Assembly (NCBI GenBank): GCA_039025855.1
Contig: JBCCNL010000018.1
Location: forward strand, 6,195 to 70,194
Length of the DNA: 64,000 nucleotides
DNA from: JBCCOW01 sp039025855
Lineage (GTDB): Bacteria; Planctomycetota; Phycisphaerae; Phycisphaerales; Phycisphaeraceae
Direction: 5' to 3'
Position 1 is the stretch's first letter, and the number at the start of each line of letters is the position of its first letter. Both the position numbers and the translations under genes were made by a program. Under the pieces are notes generated by a model. It worked only from the letters and a program-made list of their open reading frames with translations. It was not told where the DNA came from and ran no database searches. This document shows positions 41,122 through 50,500 of this stretch, piece by piece.

Positions 41122-41127
41122 ACTATA
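41122..41127 (-). promoter_or_regulatory. -10 box TATAGT for the ankyrin gene
   Basis: Five nt before the ATG at 41116. Confidence 0.5.
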
Positions 41128-41200
41128 GACCGGCGTCCCTCGTTTAAACTGTAGACACCCTCGGCCGTCCGTCACGACACCCACGCTCCCAGGCTCTCGC

Positions 41201-43321
41201 ATGTCCACCGGCTCAAACTCCAGCTCCAACGGAAGCAGCCCCGCCGGACCGGGCACCGGCCGAGACCGCCGGCGCAAACCCCGCACCAAAAAGGCGACGG
41301 CCAAGAAGACAACCGCCAAGAAGAAGACGCCCACCCCAACCACCAAATCCACCACACCCCCGCCCGCGATCCCGCCCAGCCCCGCGCCACCCACCACCCC
41401 GCCCGCCAAGCCCCCCGCTACCAAGGCCGGCCCCCCCATCGCCGACCTGGACCCCGAGCCACGCCTCATCGAAACCGGTCCGCCCGCTCCGCCACCCGCG
41501 CCCACGCCATCCGATCCCCCCGACCCGAAGCCCACCGCCCGCCAGGGCGAGCCCCTGCTCTTCGAGTGCGCTTGGGAGGTCTGCAACAAGCTCGGCGGCA
41601 TCTACACCGTCCTCCGCTCCAAGGCCCCGTCCTTCGTCCGCCGCTGGCAGGACCGCTACTGCCTCATCGGTCCGTATGTCCACGACCAAGCCGCCATCGA
41701 GTTCGAGCCCGAAGCCCCCCGCGGCCTAATCGGCGACGCCGTCCGCTCCCTGCGTGACCAGGGCTTCGGCATCGAGGTCGGCCGCTGGCTCATCACCGGC
41801 AGGCCCCGCGTCGTCCTCCTCCACACCGGCGATTGGCACCGTTTCCTCCCCGACCTGCGTTACCGCCTCTGGGCCGACCACAACGTCCCGACCCACGAGA
41901 ACGACGGACTCCTCAACGACGTCATCGCCTTCGGCGAGGCGGTCCGCCACTTCCTGTCTGCCGTCGAACAACACCGCCGCGGCCCCCGCCAGCTCATCGC
42001 CCACTTCCACGAATGGATGGCCGGCGTCGCCATCCCCATGCTCCGCAAACAGTCCTGGCCCGGCACCACCGTCTTCACCACCCACGCCACCCTCCTCGGC
42101 CGATACCTCGCCCAGAACAACGCCGCCTTCTACGACCACCTGCCCTACTTCAACCCCGCCGCAGAAGCCCAGCACTACAACATCCAGCCGCAGCACGGCC
42201 TCGAACGTGCCGCCGCCCACGGCTCGCACGTCTTCACCACCGTCTCCGACGTCACCGGCGAAGAATGCAAACACCTGCTCGGCCGAGCCCCCGAAGTCCT
42301 GCTCCCCAACGGGCTCAACATCGCCCGCTTCGCCGCCATCCACGAGTTCCAGAACCTCCATCAGCAATACAAAGGCGCCATCAACGAGTTCGTGATGGGC
42401 CACTTCTTCCCGTCCTACACGTTCGACCTCGACAAGACGCTCTACTTCTTCACCTCCGGCCGATACGAGTTCCGCAACAAGGGCATGGACGTCACCATCG
42501 AAGCCCTGGCCCGGCTCAACTACCGGCTCAAGCTCGCTCAGACCCCGATCACCGTCGTCTTCTTCATCATCACCAAGGCCCCGGTCCACTCCTTCAACGT
42601 CGGCGTCCTCCAGTCCAACGCCATGCTCGAAGAGTTCAAGGAGACCTCTGAGCGGATGAAGGCCCAGATCGGCGACCGCATCTTCCACGCCGCCGTCCGC
42701 GGCCAAACCCCCGACCTCAACCGCCTCGTCGACGAGTACTACACCCTCCGCCTCAAACGCGCCGCCCACGCCTGGAAGCGCCACGACCTGCCGCCCATCG
42801 TCACCCACGACATGCACGACCCGGACAACGACCCGACCCTCGGCATGCTCCGCCAGTGCCAGCTCTTCAACCAGCCCGACTCCCCGGTCAAGGTCATCTT
42901 CCACCCCGACTTCATCACCGCCACCAACCCGCTCTTCGGCGTCGACTACGACCAGTTCGTCCGCGGCACGCACCTCGGCGTCTTCCCCTCCTACTACGAG
43001 CCCTGGGGCTATACCCCCCTCGAGTCCGTTGCCCTCGGCGTCCCCGCCATCTCCTCCGACCTCTCAGGCTTCGGCTCCTACGTCTCCGCCCTACTCCCGG
43101 AACACAACGAAAAAGGCTGCTACCTCATCCACCGCCGGCAGCGCGACTTCAACATGGCCGCCGACGAGCTCGCCGACCGCATGTTCCGCTATTGCCAGCT
43201 CGCCCGCCGCCAACGCATCGAGCTCCGCAATAAGGTCGAGTCCTTCTCCACCCACTTCGACTGGCACAACCTCGCCAAGCGCTACCACGAGGCCCACGCC
43301 CTCGCGCTCGACCGGGCCTGA
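41201..43321 (+). CDS. Glycogen synthase of the GT3 (eukaryote-type) family with basic Pro-rich N-terminal tail
   Basis: 706 aa. GT3 synthases extend glycogen from UDP-glucose and are the animal/fungal type; bacterial examples are scattered. Seen from residue about 125: ECAWEVCNKLGGIYTVLRSKA and DRYCLIGPY, HFHEWMAG, TTHATLLGRYLAQNN, TSGRYEFRNKGMDVTIEALARLN and YYEPWGYTPLESVALGVPAISSDLSGFG. The tail (residues 1-115) is unlike the synthases: KKATAKKTTAKKKTPTP followed by long Pro/Thr/Ala runs, resembling histone-H1-like or linker sequence. The catalytic part is complete. It may be regulated by tail binding or modification, but that is inference. No branching enzyme gene is adjacent. Confidence 0.88.
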   Translation: MSTGSNSSSNGSSPAGPGTGRDRRRKPRTKKATAKKTTAKKKTPTPTTKSTTPPPAIPPSPAPPTTPPAKPPATKAGPPIADLDPEPRLIETGPPAPPPAPTPSDPPDPKPTARQGEPLLFECAWEVCNKLGGIYTVLRSKAPSFVRRWQDRYCLIGPYVHDQAAIEFEPEAPRGLIGDAVRSLRDQGFGIEVGRWLITGRPRVVLLHTGDWHRFLPDLRYRLWADHNVPTHENDGLLNDVIAFGEAVRHFLSAVEQHRRGPRQLIAHFHEWMAGVAIPMLRKQSWPGTTVFTTHATLLGRYLAQNNAAFYDHLPYFNPAAEAQHYNIQPQHGLERAAAHGSHVFTTVSDVTGEECKHLLGRAPEVLLPNGLNIARFAAIHEFQNLHQQYKGAINEFVMGHFFPSYTFDLDKTLYFFTSGRYEFRNKGMDVTIEALARLNYRLKLAQTPITVVFFIITKAPVHSFNVGVLQSNAMLEEFKETSERMKAQIGDRIFHAAVRGQTPDLNRLVDEYYTLRLKRAAHAWKRHDLPPIVTHDMHDPDNDPTLGMLRQCQLFNQPDSPVKVIFHPDFITATNPLFGVDYDQFVRGTHLGVFPSYYEPWGYTPLESVALGVPAISSDLSGFGSYVSALLPEHNEKGCYLIHRRQRDFNMAADELADRMFRYCQLARRQRIELRNKVESFSTHFDWHNLAKRYHEAHALALDRA

Positions 43322-43351
43322 TCCGGGCAGTCTCTGGCTGGTCACGTATTT

Positions 43352-43380
43352 TTGCCCTCCTGGTGATCCTGTCGCATACT
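43352..43380 (+). promoter_or_regulatory. Possible sigma70-type promoter for the first giant TPR gene
   Basis: TTGCCC and CATACT are separated by 17 bp. This would leave a leader of roughly 80 nt, in contrast to the leaderless genes; GGAG lies about 9 nt before the ATG at 43469. Confidence 0.4.
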
Positions 43381-43468
43381 TGCGGCAGAATTCATGTCTG
43401 ATCTGCTGCGCATTTTCAGCCGATCTGCCTCTCGGCGCTAGCCAGTTAAACGGTTCGGAGAGCCCCAT

Positions 43469-46147
43469 ATGCCACGCCGCCTTGTCGCTTTGACGCCTTT
43501 CTTAATCCTTGTGGTCGCGCTGGTCCTGCCCGCGCTCAACGCCTCGGCCCAAAGCGCTACCACGCCGAAGCAGAGCCCGGCCCCAAACGCCGCCCCCGCT
43601 ACGCTCTCGGACCGGGCCTACGCCCAGGAAATCCTCCGCGCCCGCCAACAGATCCTCGCCAAGGACACCGCCGGCGGCATCCTCACCCTGTCCAATGCCA
43701 TCAAGGCCCGCCCCGACCTGCCCGACGGCCCGCTGCTCCGCGCCCGCCTGTTCCTCGGCGTCAATAAGCCCGAGCCCGCTCTCAAAGACATCGAGCTCGT
43801 CCTCAGCCAACGCCCCCACTTCCCCCCGGCCGTCTATCTGCAGGCCAACGCTCTGAACAAGCTCGGCCAGCTCCCCGAGGCCCTCCGCGTCATCGACGCC
43901 GCCCTGCTCGCCCACCGGGACAACCCGATGCTCCTCGCGGTCAAGGCCGACCTGTTTGTGGAGCTGGACGATTACGACAATCTGGTCAAGACGCTCGACC
44001 GGCTGGTCGCGGTGGCTCAGGACGACAAGTCCAGGCAGGCCGCCCGCCTCCACGCCGCCAAGGCCTACGCCCGGGCCAAGGCCTTCAGCCGGGCAGACGC
44101 CGCGGTCACCCGTGTCATCGAGAACAACAAGAACCCCAGCCACCGCCTGCTCCGCATCACGATCCGCGAGCAATGGGAAGACGTCTACGGCGCGGTGGAT
44201 GACATCGAGTTCCTGCTCAAAGACCAGAAGCTGATGGAGCAGCACGCGCAGATCAAGAGCAACCTGCAGGCCCGCCGGCGAACACTCCGAGATGCCGCCG
44301 CCGAGCAGCGTGGCCCCGTGTTTCTCGCGGCAGTCGGGCTGATGTTCAACCCCGATAGCCGCGCCAAGCGGGACGCCCTCGCCGAGGCCGTGATCGCGAT
44401 GTGGCAGGACGCCGACCACCCGCTGCACGAGGAGCTGATCGGCCGGCGGACGATCTACAGCCGGTTTGACGAGCCGACGCTTGCCGAACTGAACAAGCCC
44501 AAGGGCGACGACGTCGAGGACTTCACCCGGGCGATGATGGACGCCAACAGCAGGGGCCTGGCCGACAAGCGTCGGATCGACCGCGACCGGCCGCAGGCCT
44601 TGCAGGTCAAGTACGAGCTGGCCCAGGCCCGCGGCGAGGCGATGCGGGCCGAGGAGACCCGGCACACGACCCCCGAGCAGAAGCTCGACCGCGACCGGGA
44701 GCTGGTGGACCTCTACCCGTTCTCACGGTCCTACGAAGACTTCGGGCTCGCCCATCTTGCCGTCGGTGAATACGACCAGGCCAAGCGCGCCTTCGCGATC
44801 TCCGCGGGTCTCCGGGCTTACGAAGAGTTCGAACGGCCCAGCCTCTCCCACAACAACGGCCTCGGCCGGAAGGGCGGCCCGATCGGCTCTTGCCGACGGC
44901 TCTACCAGACCGCCCAGCGCCTCTCCGTTGGCCAGCCCACCGCCATCGAGAGCCAGCTCGCCAAGGCGTTCGAGGCCGCCCAAGACAGCGACTTCCTCGT
45001 CGCCGGACTCGCCTACGAGGCCGCCAAACGCCTGGATCAGGTCGGGCGCGAGGGCAGCATCTACACCGAAAACGAGTGGCTCTCGAAGCTCTACTTCCGG
45101 TTCCGTAGCCGATACCTCGACGACATCCTGACCGCCTACGTCGAGGCCGCACTCAAAGCCAAGCAGCGTGGCGACACCGCAGAGCTCGAGCGGTACACCG
45201 AACTCATCGATAAGGGCGGCAGCTTCGCTCATCCACCCTCGCGCACCTTCATGGCGATGCTCGACCTGGAGAAGGGCGACGCCGAGGCGGCCGAGAAGAA
45301 CCTCGGGCACGCCTTCGCCGCCGACCCGCTGTTCACCTGGGCGCACCTGCTCCAGGGCCGGATCGCCGAGAAACAGAGCGACCTCCGCCTCGCCCTGCTG
45401 CACTACTCCGCCGGCGCTAGACAGGGCCAGCCCACGGGCATGCTCATGGGCTTCGAGCGCCAGGCCGGCTTCGCCCGTGACCGCCTGGAGAACCAGTTCA
45501 AGGACACCGAACCGTTCCAGATCTACGCCGAGCCGCTCAACGCGATCATCAAAGAGAAGGGCTACAAGGGCAACGCCGGGCTGATCTACGCGACCGCCCG
45601 GAAGCTCCTGCAGTTCGAGCCCAACAACAACGGCGTGCGGCGGGTCATGATCCGTGCCGCCTACCTCAACAAGGACGCGTTCCGGCTCAAGTTCCTCGTC
45701 GAGCACTTCACCACCACGCCCGAGGTCGAAGCCACGGCCAGCCAGATCGAGTGGGCTTACCGCCTGCTCGGCCTCGTCTACGCCAGCAAGGATAAGGACG
45801 ACCGCAGCGCCATCGCCGCGTATGACAAGGCCCTCGCGGCCATGGAAAACAAGGACGCCCTCTCCTACCGCGGGCACGCCTACTTCCGGCTCAAGCAGTA
45901 CGACCAGGCGTTTGCCGATGTCGACAAGGCCATCGAGCTCGGCGAAGACTCCTGGTCCGTCTATTCCGTCCGTGCCCAAATCCACGAGATCCGCGGCGAC
46001 TACGAGCCCGCCTACCAGGACATCAAGAAGGCCGCCGCCCTCAAGGAACTGCAGCAGGGCAAGGTCGGGCTCGGCGTGAACAACCTCGTCCTCCGCATCA
46101 GCCAGAAACGCCTCGACACCATGTTCCGACGGCCCGCCAAGAACTAA
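43469..46147 (+). CDS. Exported giant TPR protein, paralogue 1
   Basis: 892 aa. Signal peptide MPRRLVALTPFLILVVALVLPALNASAQ. TPR helices at the N-terminus (ILRARQQILAKDTAGGILTLSNAI, PDGPLLRARLFLGVNKPEPALKDIELVL, AVYLQANALNKLGQLPEALRVID) and at the C-terminus (AIAAYDKALAAMENKDALSYRGHAYFRLKQYDQAFADVDKAI). A central block (GPVFLAAVGLMFNPDSRAKRDALAEAVIAMWQDADHPLHEELIGRRTIYS) is shared with the next gene. Exported TPR scaffold; partners unknown. No close -10 box before the start, but a Shine-Dalgarno-like GGAG. Confidence 0.75.
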   Translation: MPRRLVALTPFLILVVALVLPALNASAQSATTPKQSPAPNAAPATLSDRAYAQEILRARQQILAKDTAGGILTLSNAIKARPDLPDGPLLRARLFLGVNKPEPALKDIELVLSQRPHFPPAVYLQANALNKLGQLPEALRVIDAALLAHRDNPMLLAVKADLFVELDDYDNLVKTLDRLVAVAQDDKSRQAARLHAAKAYARAKAFSRADAAVTRVIENNKNPSHRLLRITIREQWEDVYGAVDDIEFLLKDQKLMEQHAQIKSNLQARRRTLRDAAAEQRGPVFLAAVGLMFNPDSRAKRDALAEAVIAMWQDADHPLHEELIGRRTIYSRFDEPTLAELNKPKGDDVEDFTRAMMDANSRGLADKRRIDRDRPQALQVKYELAQARGEAMRAEETRHTTPEQKLDRDRELVDLYPFSRSYEDFGLAHLAVGEYDQAKRAFAISAGLRAYEEFERPSLSHNNGLGRKGGPIGSCRRLYQTAQRLSVGQPTAIESQLAKAFEAAQDSDFLVAGLAYEAAKRLDQVGREGSIYTENEWLSKLYFRFRSRYLDDILTAYVEAALKAKQRGDTAELERYTELIDKGGSFAHPPSRTFMAMLDLEKGDAEAAEKNLGHAFAADPLFTWAHLLQGRIAEKQSDLRLALLHYSAGARQGQPTGMLMGFERQAGFARDRLENQFKDTEPFQIYAEPLNAIIKEKGYKGNAGLIYATARKLLQFEPNNNGVRRVMIRAAYLNKDAFRLKFLVEHFTTTPEVEATASQIEWAYRLLGLVYASKDKDDRSAIAAYDKALAAMENKDALSYRGHAYFRLKQYDQAFADVDKAIELGEDSWSVYSVRAQIHEIRGDYEPAYQDIKKAAALKELQQGKVGLGVNNLVLRISQKRLDTMFRRPAKN

Positions 46148-46201
46148 GCCCTCGGGACTAAAATCCGTGCGCCAGCCCTTTGGCCAACGGTGCGCTGCGT
46201 T

Positions 46202-46207
46202 TACACT
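46202..46207 (+). promoter_or_regulatory. -10 box TACACT for TPR paralogue 2
   Basis: Six nt before the GTG at 46214; an in-frame GTG at 46190 lies upstream of the box and is therefore unlikely. Confidence 0.55.
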
Positions 46208-46213
46208 CGGTGC

Positions 46214-48706
46214 GTGCGTCATCGGACCTTCCTGGCCTTGTTGGGTTCGTTATTTCTGGTGTGCCCAGCAATGGTCACGGCCCAGCCCCCCACCGTGCCG
46301 GCGTCACCCTCGGCCGCCGAGCTCGACGCCCAGCTCCGGGCCAACAACGACGCCCTCGCCGCCTCGCCCAACGACGCCCGGCTCCTGGCCCAGCGGGTCC
46401 GGCTGATGCAAGCAGCGGGCCGAACCGCCGGCATGGCCGACGTCGCCGACCGTTTGCTCGCGCTGATCCCCGAGAGCGATCAGCGGCAGCAGGCCCGGCT
46501 GTTCACCGCCGAAGCGTACTTCCGTACCCAGCAGTTCCAGCGGGCCAACGCCGCGCTGACGCATTACCTCAACCGAAAGGACGAGGCGGGTGTCCGCGTC
46601 TTCCGCGCGACCGTCCGTGCCGCGTGGGGCGACTACGACGGGGAGCTGGCCGACCTCGACACGCTGCTCGCCGACGAGGCGTGGGTGGCCCGCAATGCCG
46701 ACGTGGTTCAGATGATCCGTGCCCGCCGGCCACGCGTTATCGAAGAGCTCCTGCCGCAGCGGACGGGTCCGGTCTACCCGCTGGTGCTCGCTCTGCGTGC
46801 AGCCCCCGAAGACGAGGCCCGACGCGACGCGGTGGCCGCCGCCGTCATCGACCTCTGGAACAACCCCGACCACCCGCTTCACACGACGCTCGTTGGCCAA
46901 CGCAAGGTCCACGCGCTGTTTCCCGAACGCACGCTCGAAGAGCTCGACGCGCCGCCCAAGTCGGTCCTTCAACAGCGGATGGACGCGACGCTTGGTATCG
47001 GTGACGCCCGGCCTTTTCGGAGGGCCAAGGAGGCGATGGAGATCACGCTGCCCGAAGCACAGGCCGCCGCGAGGGACAAGGCTGACGCGTACGACAAGAG
47101 GGACCGCCGCAGCCTCGAGGTCTTCCTCATCCGTAACCCCAACATCCGCTTCAAGCTGGCCCGCGAGGTCAGCGTCGCTCAGAGCGCGATCTTTCCGCTA
47201 AGCCGGTCCTACTACCGCTGGGGACGGGAAACCCTCTGGGACGCGCTGCGTCAACGCGTCGAGCCGACGGACGCCGTCTACACCACCGCCAAAAGACGCC
47301 TCGCCATCGCCGCGGCGCTCGACGCCGCCGACGCATACGAAACCCCCGGTTCTCCGTTGCAGCGCCGAGCCGAAACGCTGCCCAGCCGAGCCCGGGAGGC
47401 GTACTGGCTCTCGGCCTTCATCGACCGCTGGTCGGTCGGCAGCCCGGGCGTCTTCGAGGCCGAAGCGGTTTTCGCCTGGGCCTCCGCTTTCGATCACGAG
47501 AACTCTTTCCGCTTGGAGGAAGACTTGGTTGCTGCTCGGCTGCGCGCCCTTGCCGCCCAGCGCGCCGGACTCGATCTTCCCCTCGGCGAGATCAACCTCA
47601 TCACCGAGCTCTACGACGTCCACCGCAAAGCTGTCTACCAGAGCAGACAGATCCGAGAAGGCCTGATCGCGATGCGTGGCGTCCTGGAGAAGCGGCCCCC
47701 AGATTTCGAAACCGCCGAGCACTACCTCGAGATGCTCCGATCCCTGGCCCCGGAAGGGCTGGCCGAGCTCGATGTCGCGGCGGCTGAGCTCGCCGGCGCC
47801 AAGGGTGACTCCGCCACCCGTGACCGTCTGCTCGACGAGGCCCTGTCCAAGAAGCCTGATCTCGCGCGGGCCCTCGAGCTCCGGGCCGATCTCCTCCACG
47901 GTGCGGGGCAGAAGCACGATGCCCTCCATCACCTCTGGGCGGCCGCGCCCGTGCCGTACAGCCGAAGCGATCTCTACCCTGCCGTCGACGGGCGGATCGA
48001 TGCGATCCACCAGCGGGCGATCCGGCTTGAACGCTCTCTCGGTCTGGACCGCGACGGCAAGCACTACCTCAGCACCTTCAACCGATTGGTCCAAGAACGG
48101 GATCGCGCCAACGCTGCCCTGCTCTACGGCCTCGGCATACGTCTCTACACCAAGCGCTGGATCAAGCAAGACGACACGGCTCTAAACAACCTGCTGGTCT
48201 TCGCCGAGCAGTTGGGCAGCCAGAGGGCTGGCACCACACTCATCAATCGGGTGATCCCGAAAGACAAGAAGCAGTATCAGGCCAGGGCACATCGGCTGGT
48301 TGCGGTCAGCCTCTTGCGCTCCCGCCTGGACGTCGACGACCCCGAACGCGATCGGCTTCCGCGTTCCTATTTCAAGCGGGCTACCGAGTTCGACCCCGAC
48401 TTCGTGCCCGGCTTCTCAGGCCTCGCTTACGTTGCCGAACGGATGGGCCGCCCCAACGAAGCCACGGTTGCCGTGAACCGGGCCATCGAGCTTGGCTCCA
48501 AGCACTACGTCGACTTCCTCATACGCGCCCGTTTGCTGGCCAACGCCGAGCGCCCCGTCGAGGCCCGACGCGATTTGGACGAAGCCCGGCGGCTGTACGC
48601 TGAGAACTATCCCGGCCAAGACGAGCCTCACGCCATCACGCGGGTCGGTCGGGCGATCGATCGTCTCGAGGCGAAGCTCAAGGACCAACCCGCGAGCGAG
48701 CCGTAG
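46214..48706 (+). CDS. Exported giant TPR protein, paralogue 2
   Basis: 830 aa from GTG 46214, which yields the signal peptide MRHRTFLALLGSLFLVCPAMVTAQ. It matches paralogue 1 along its length: the block GPVYPLVLALRAAPEDEARRDAVAAAVIDLWNNPDHPLHTTLVGQRKVHALF parallels the central block of the upstream gene, and EVSVAQSAIFPLSRSYYRWG parallels ELVDLYPFSRSYEDFG. TPR-like helices dominate; PGFSGLAYVAERMGRPNEATVAVNRAIELG is a clear C-terminal unit. The pair arose by tandem duplication and has diverged strongly. It has its own leaderless promoter. Function unknown. Confidence 0.75.
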   Translation: MRHRTFLALLGSLFLVCPAMVTAQPPTVPASPSAAELDAQLRANNDALAASPNDARLLAQRVRLMQAAGRTAGMADVADRLLALIPESDQRQQARLFTAEAYFRTQQFQRANAALTHYLNRKDEAGVRVFRATVRAAWGDYDGELADLDTLLADEAWVARNADVVQMIRARRPRVIEELLPQRTGPVYPLVLALRAAPEDEARRDAVAAAVIDLWNNPDHPLHTTLVGQRKVHALFPERTLEELDAPPKSVLQQRMDATLGIGDARPFRRAKEAMEITLPEAQAAARDKADAYDKRDRRSLEVFLIRNPNIRFKLAREVSVAQSAIFPLSRSYYRWGRETLWDALRQRVEPTDAVYTTAKRRLAIAAALDAADAYETPGSPLQRRAETLPSRAREAYWLSAFIDRWSVGSPGVFEAEAVFAWASAFDHENSFRLEEDLVAARLRALAAQRAGLDLPLGEINLITELYDVHRKAVYQSRQIREGLIAMRGVLEKRPPDFETAEHYLEMLRSLAPEGLAELDVAAAELAGAKGDSATRDRLLDEALSKKPDLARALELRADLLHGAGQKHDALHHLWAAAPVPYSRSDLYPAVDGRIDAIHQRAIRLERSLGLDRDGKHYLSTFNRLVQERDRANAALLYGLGIRLYTKRWIKQDDTALNNLLVFAEQLGSQRAGTTLINRVIPKDKKQYQARAHRLVAVSLLRSRLDVDDPERDRLPRSYFKRATEFDPDFVPGFSGLAYVAERMGRPNEATVAVNRAIELGSKHYVDFLIRARLLANAERPVEARRDLDEARRLYAENYPGQDEPHAITRVGRAIDRLEAKLKDQPASEP

Positions 48707-48719
48707 CGCTTGAGCGTTT

Positions 48720-50042
48720 TTAGGCCGCGCAATCCCCGGCCACGCGCAGCCGACGGTGAGCCTTGAACCGGGCCCGCCGCGCCTGCGTCTCCTCTTCGCT
48801 ATACAGCTCGGCAACCAGCCCGTGGAAACCCCTGATCAGTTCGTCGGGCGACATCGGGTCGGGCAGAAAGTTCAGGTCGAACAGCGTGCAGCGCTCCCAC
48901 TGCCCGTCGTGCGTGAGCCGGCCCGCCGCCTTGAGCCGGTCATAGAACGGCGTGCCGGGGAACGGCGTGGGCAGCGTGACCTGTACGTCGAACAGCCCGT
49001 AGTCCCGCGTGGTCCGCAGGACCGCGTCGAAGATGTCGGGGGTGTGCCCGTCGAGCCCGACCACGAAACAGCCGTTGACGCGGATGCCGAACGACTGGAT
49101 ACGACGGACCGCGGCGGCGTAGCCGTCGAGCTGCTGGAGCTTCCAGTTGCCCCGCAGCTCGATGCCGTCCAGCCCCGTCGCGTTGGGGCTTTCCAGGCCG
49201 ATCAGCACCTGCACACACCCCGCGTCGGCCATCAGACCCAGCAGCTCCTCGTCCTGCGCCACCGAGATGTCCGTCTCGGTGAACCAACGCACGGGCCGCT
49301 TGGCCAGCTCGGGCAATAAGCGTTTCCAGTAGCCCCGGGCCGCGAAGCTGTTGTCGTCGGCAAACTCGAGGAACGGCCGGGGCCACCGTTCAATCACCGC
49401 ATCGATCTCCGCCAGCACCCGCTCGACCGGTTTGGTCTTGTACCGCGGCGTCAGCCGGATCGACGACGCGCAGAAGTCGCACCGCCACGGGCAGCCCCGC
49501 GTCGCCTGCACCGTGATCCGGTTGTAGCGCTCCAGGTCCAGCAGGTCGAAGCGCGGCATCGGGGAATGGGCGAAATCAAATTCCCGTCCCCTTGCGTCGT
49601 ACCGCGCCTTGAGGCACCCCGCCTCGGCGTCCCGAAGCACGTCGGGCCAGACCGGCTCGCCCTCGCCGACCACCACGGCGTCGGCGTGTGCCGCCGCTTC
49701 GTCCGGCATCACCGTGGCGTGCAGCCCGCCGATGACCACGGCGCTGCCGAGCGCCCGGAAGCGGTCCGCCAACGCGTAGGCCTCTGGGGCCTGGGCCGTG
49801 AACGTCGAGAGCGCTACGAGATCAAACCCGCTCGGCAGGTCGTCGCCGTCGAGCTGGTCGGCCTCCCGGTACACCACGGCGTGCCGGTCCGGCGTCATGC
49901 CCGCCAGCGTCAGCAGCCCCAGGCTCGGTAGCGATGCGATCACCTTCGACCGCTCCACAAACCCCGGCAGGGTCAGCCCCAACTGCATGAGTTCTTCGTC
50001 ACACACCCGCACGCCGCTCAACGCCACCAACAGGATCCACAT
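48720..50042 (-). CDS. B12-binding-domain radical SAM protein
   Basis: 440 aa. Residues about 1-150 are a cobalamin-binding-like domain (LPSLGLLTLAGMTPDRHAVVYREAD, LVALSTFTAQAPEAYALADRF, VVIGGLHATVMPDEAAAHADAVVVGEGE). The radical SAM core follows, with the 4Fe-4S motif in RGCPWRCDFCASSIR (CxxxCxxC), and a C-terminal helical domain like DUF4070. This layout is shared with hopanoid and other methylases and with oxidative cyclases acting on tetrapyrrole or lipid substrates; the substrate here is unknown. AAGGAG lies 6 nt before the ATG. It is the second gene of a two-gene operon with a small membrane protein. It converges with TPR paralogue 2. Confidence 0.85.
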   Translation of the reverse strand: MWILLVALSGVRVCDEELMQLGLTLPGFVERSKVIASLPSLGLLTLAGMTPDRHAVVYREADQLDGDDLPSGFDLVALSTFTAQAPEAYALADRFRALGSAVVIGGLHATVMPDEAAAHADAVVVGEGEPVWPDVLRDAEAGCLKARYDARGREFDFAHSPMPRFDLLDLERYNRITVQATRGCPWRCDFCASSIRLTPRYKTKPVERVLAEIDAVIERWPRPFLEFADDNSFAARGYWKRLLPELAKRPVRWFTETDISVAQDEELLGLMADAGCVQVLIGLESPNATGLDGIELRGNWKLQQLDGYAAAVRRIQSFGIRVNGCFVVGLDGHTPDIFDAVLRTTRDYGLFDVQVTLPTPFPGTPFYDRLKAAGRLTHDGQWERCTLFDLNFLPDPMSPDELIRGFHGLVAELYSEEETQARRARFKAHRRLRVAGDCAA

Positions 50043-50057
50043 CGAAAGCTCCTTGGG

Positions 50058-50456
50058 TTAGAGGGACGCCAGGCACGCGGCCCCGGAAAGCCACGCGGCC
50101 AGCAGCACCGCGCCTAGCAGACTGAGCACCGGCATGAAGAACAGGTGTCGGAACGGTTTCCGCCACGCGGCGAGGAAGCAGACGCTGGGCATCGCGACCG
50201 CCCCGACGATGAAGCCGAGGGTGGCCATGACGGCGAGCCGGCTGTCGAGCCCGAGGCTGAGCGCGGTGGTGCCCCAGGCGAGGCAGAGCAGCCCGGTCCC
50301 GAAGAACGCGATGTGCCCGAGCCGGGCGAGCCGGCGTCGCCAACTGCCGTAGCCGCCCATGTGGTCGGCCTTGTGGAAGCCGAGCCCGAGGACGGCACCC
50401 GAGACGACACCGAGCGTCATCCAGACCCAGGCAAACGCGAACAGCAGAGCGAGCAT
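50058..50456 (-). CDS. Small multi-pass membrane protein, operon partner of the B12/radical SAM gene
   Basis: 132 aa from ATG 50456 (a TTG two codons upstream is an alternative). Four hydrophobic segments: MLALLFAFAWVWMTLGVVSGAVLGLGF, HIAFFGTGLLCLAWGTTALSLG, LAVMATLGFIVGAVAMPSVCFLAAW and FFMPVLSLLGAVLLAAWLSG. Short basic loops (SWRRRLARLG, WRKPFRHLF) separate them. It is the first gene of an operon, 15 bp before the radical SAM gene, and its promoter region holds a perfect palindromic operator. Family unknown. Confidence 0.7.
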   Translation of the reverse strand: MLALLFAFAWVWMTLGVVSGAVLGLGFHKADHMGGYGSWRRRLARLGHIAFFGTGLLCLAWGTTALSLGLDSRLAVMATLGFIVGAVAMPSVCFLAAWRKPFRHLFFMPVLSLLGAVLLAAWLSGAACLASL

Positions 50457-50471
50457 CGGCAAACCCTTTAA

Positions 50472-50500
50472 GTAAGTTTAAACTTACAATAACAACTTAC
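50472..50500 (-). promoter_or_regulatory. Palindromic operator plus third half-site upstream of the radical SAM operon
   Basis: GTAAGTTTAAACTTAC at 50472-50487 is a perfect 16 bp palindrome in an AT-rich patch, and a further GTAAGTT half-site (- strand) lies at 50494-50500. On the - strand TTGACG (50516-50521) is followed 16 bp later by TAAGTT, so the half-site overlaps the predicted -10 and the palindrome lies just downstream, a repressor-like arrangement. The symmetry suits a dimeric MarR-type regulator; no regulator gene is adjacent. Confidence 0.65.
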
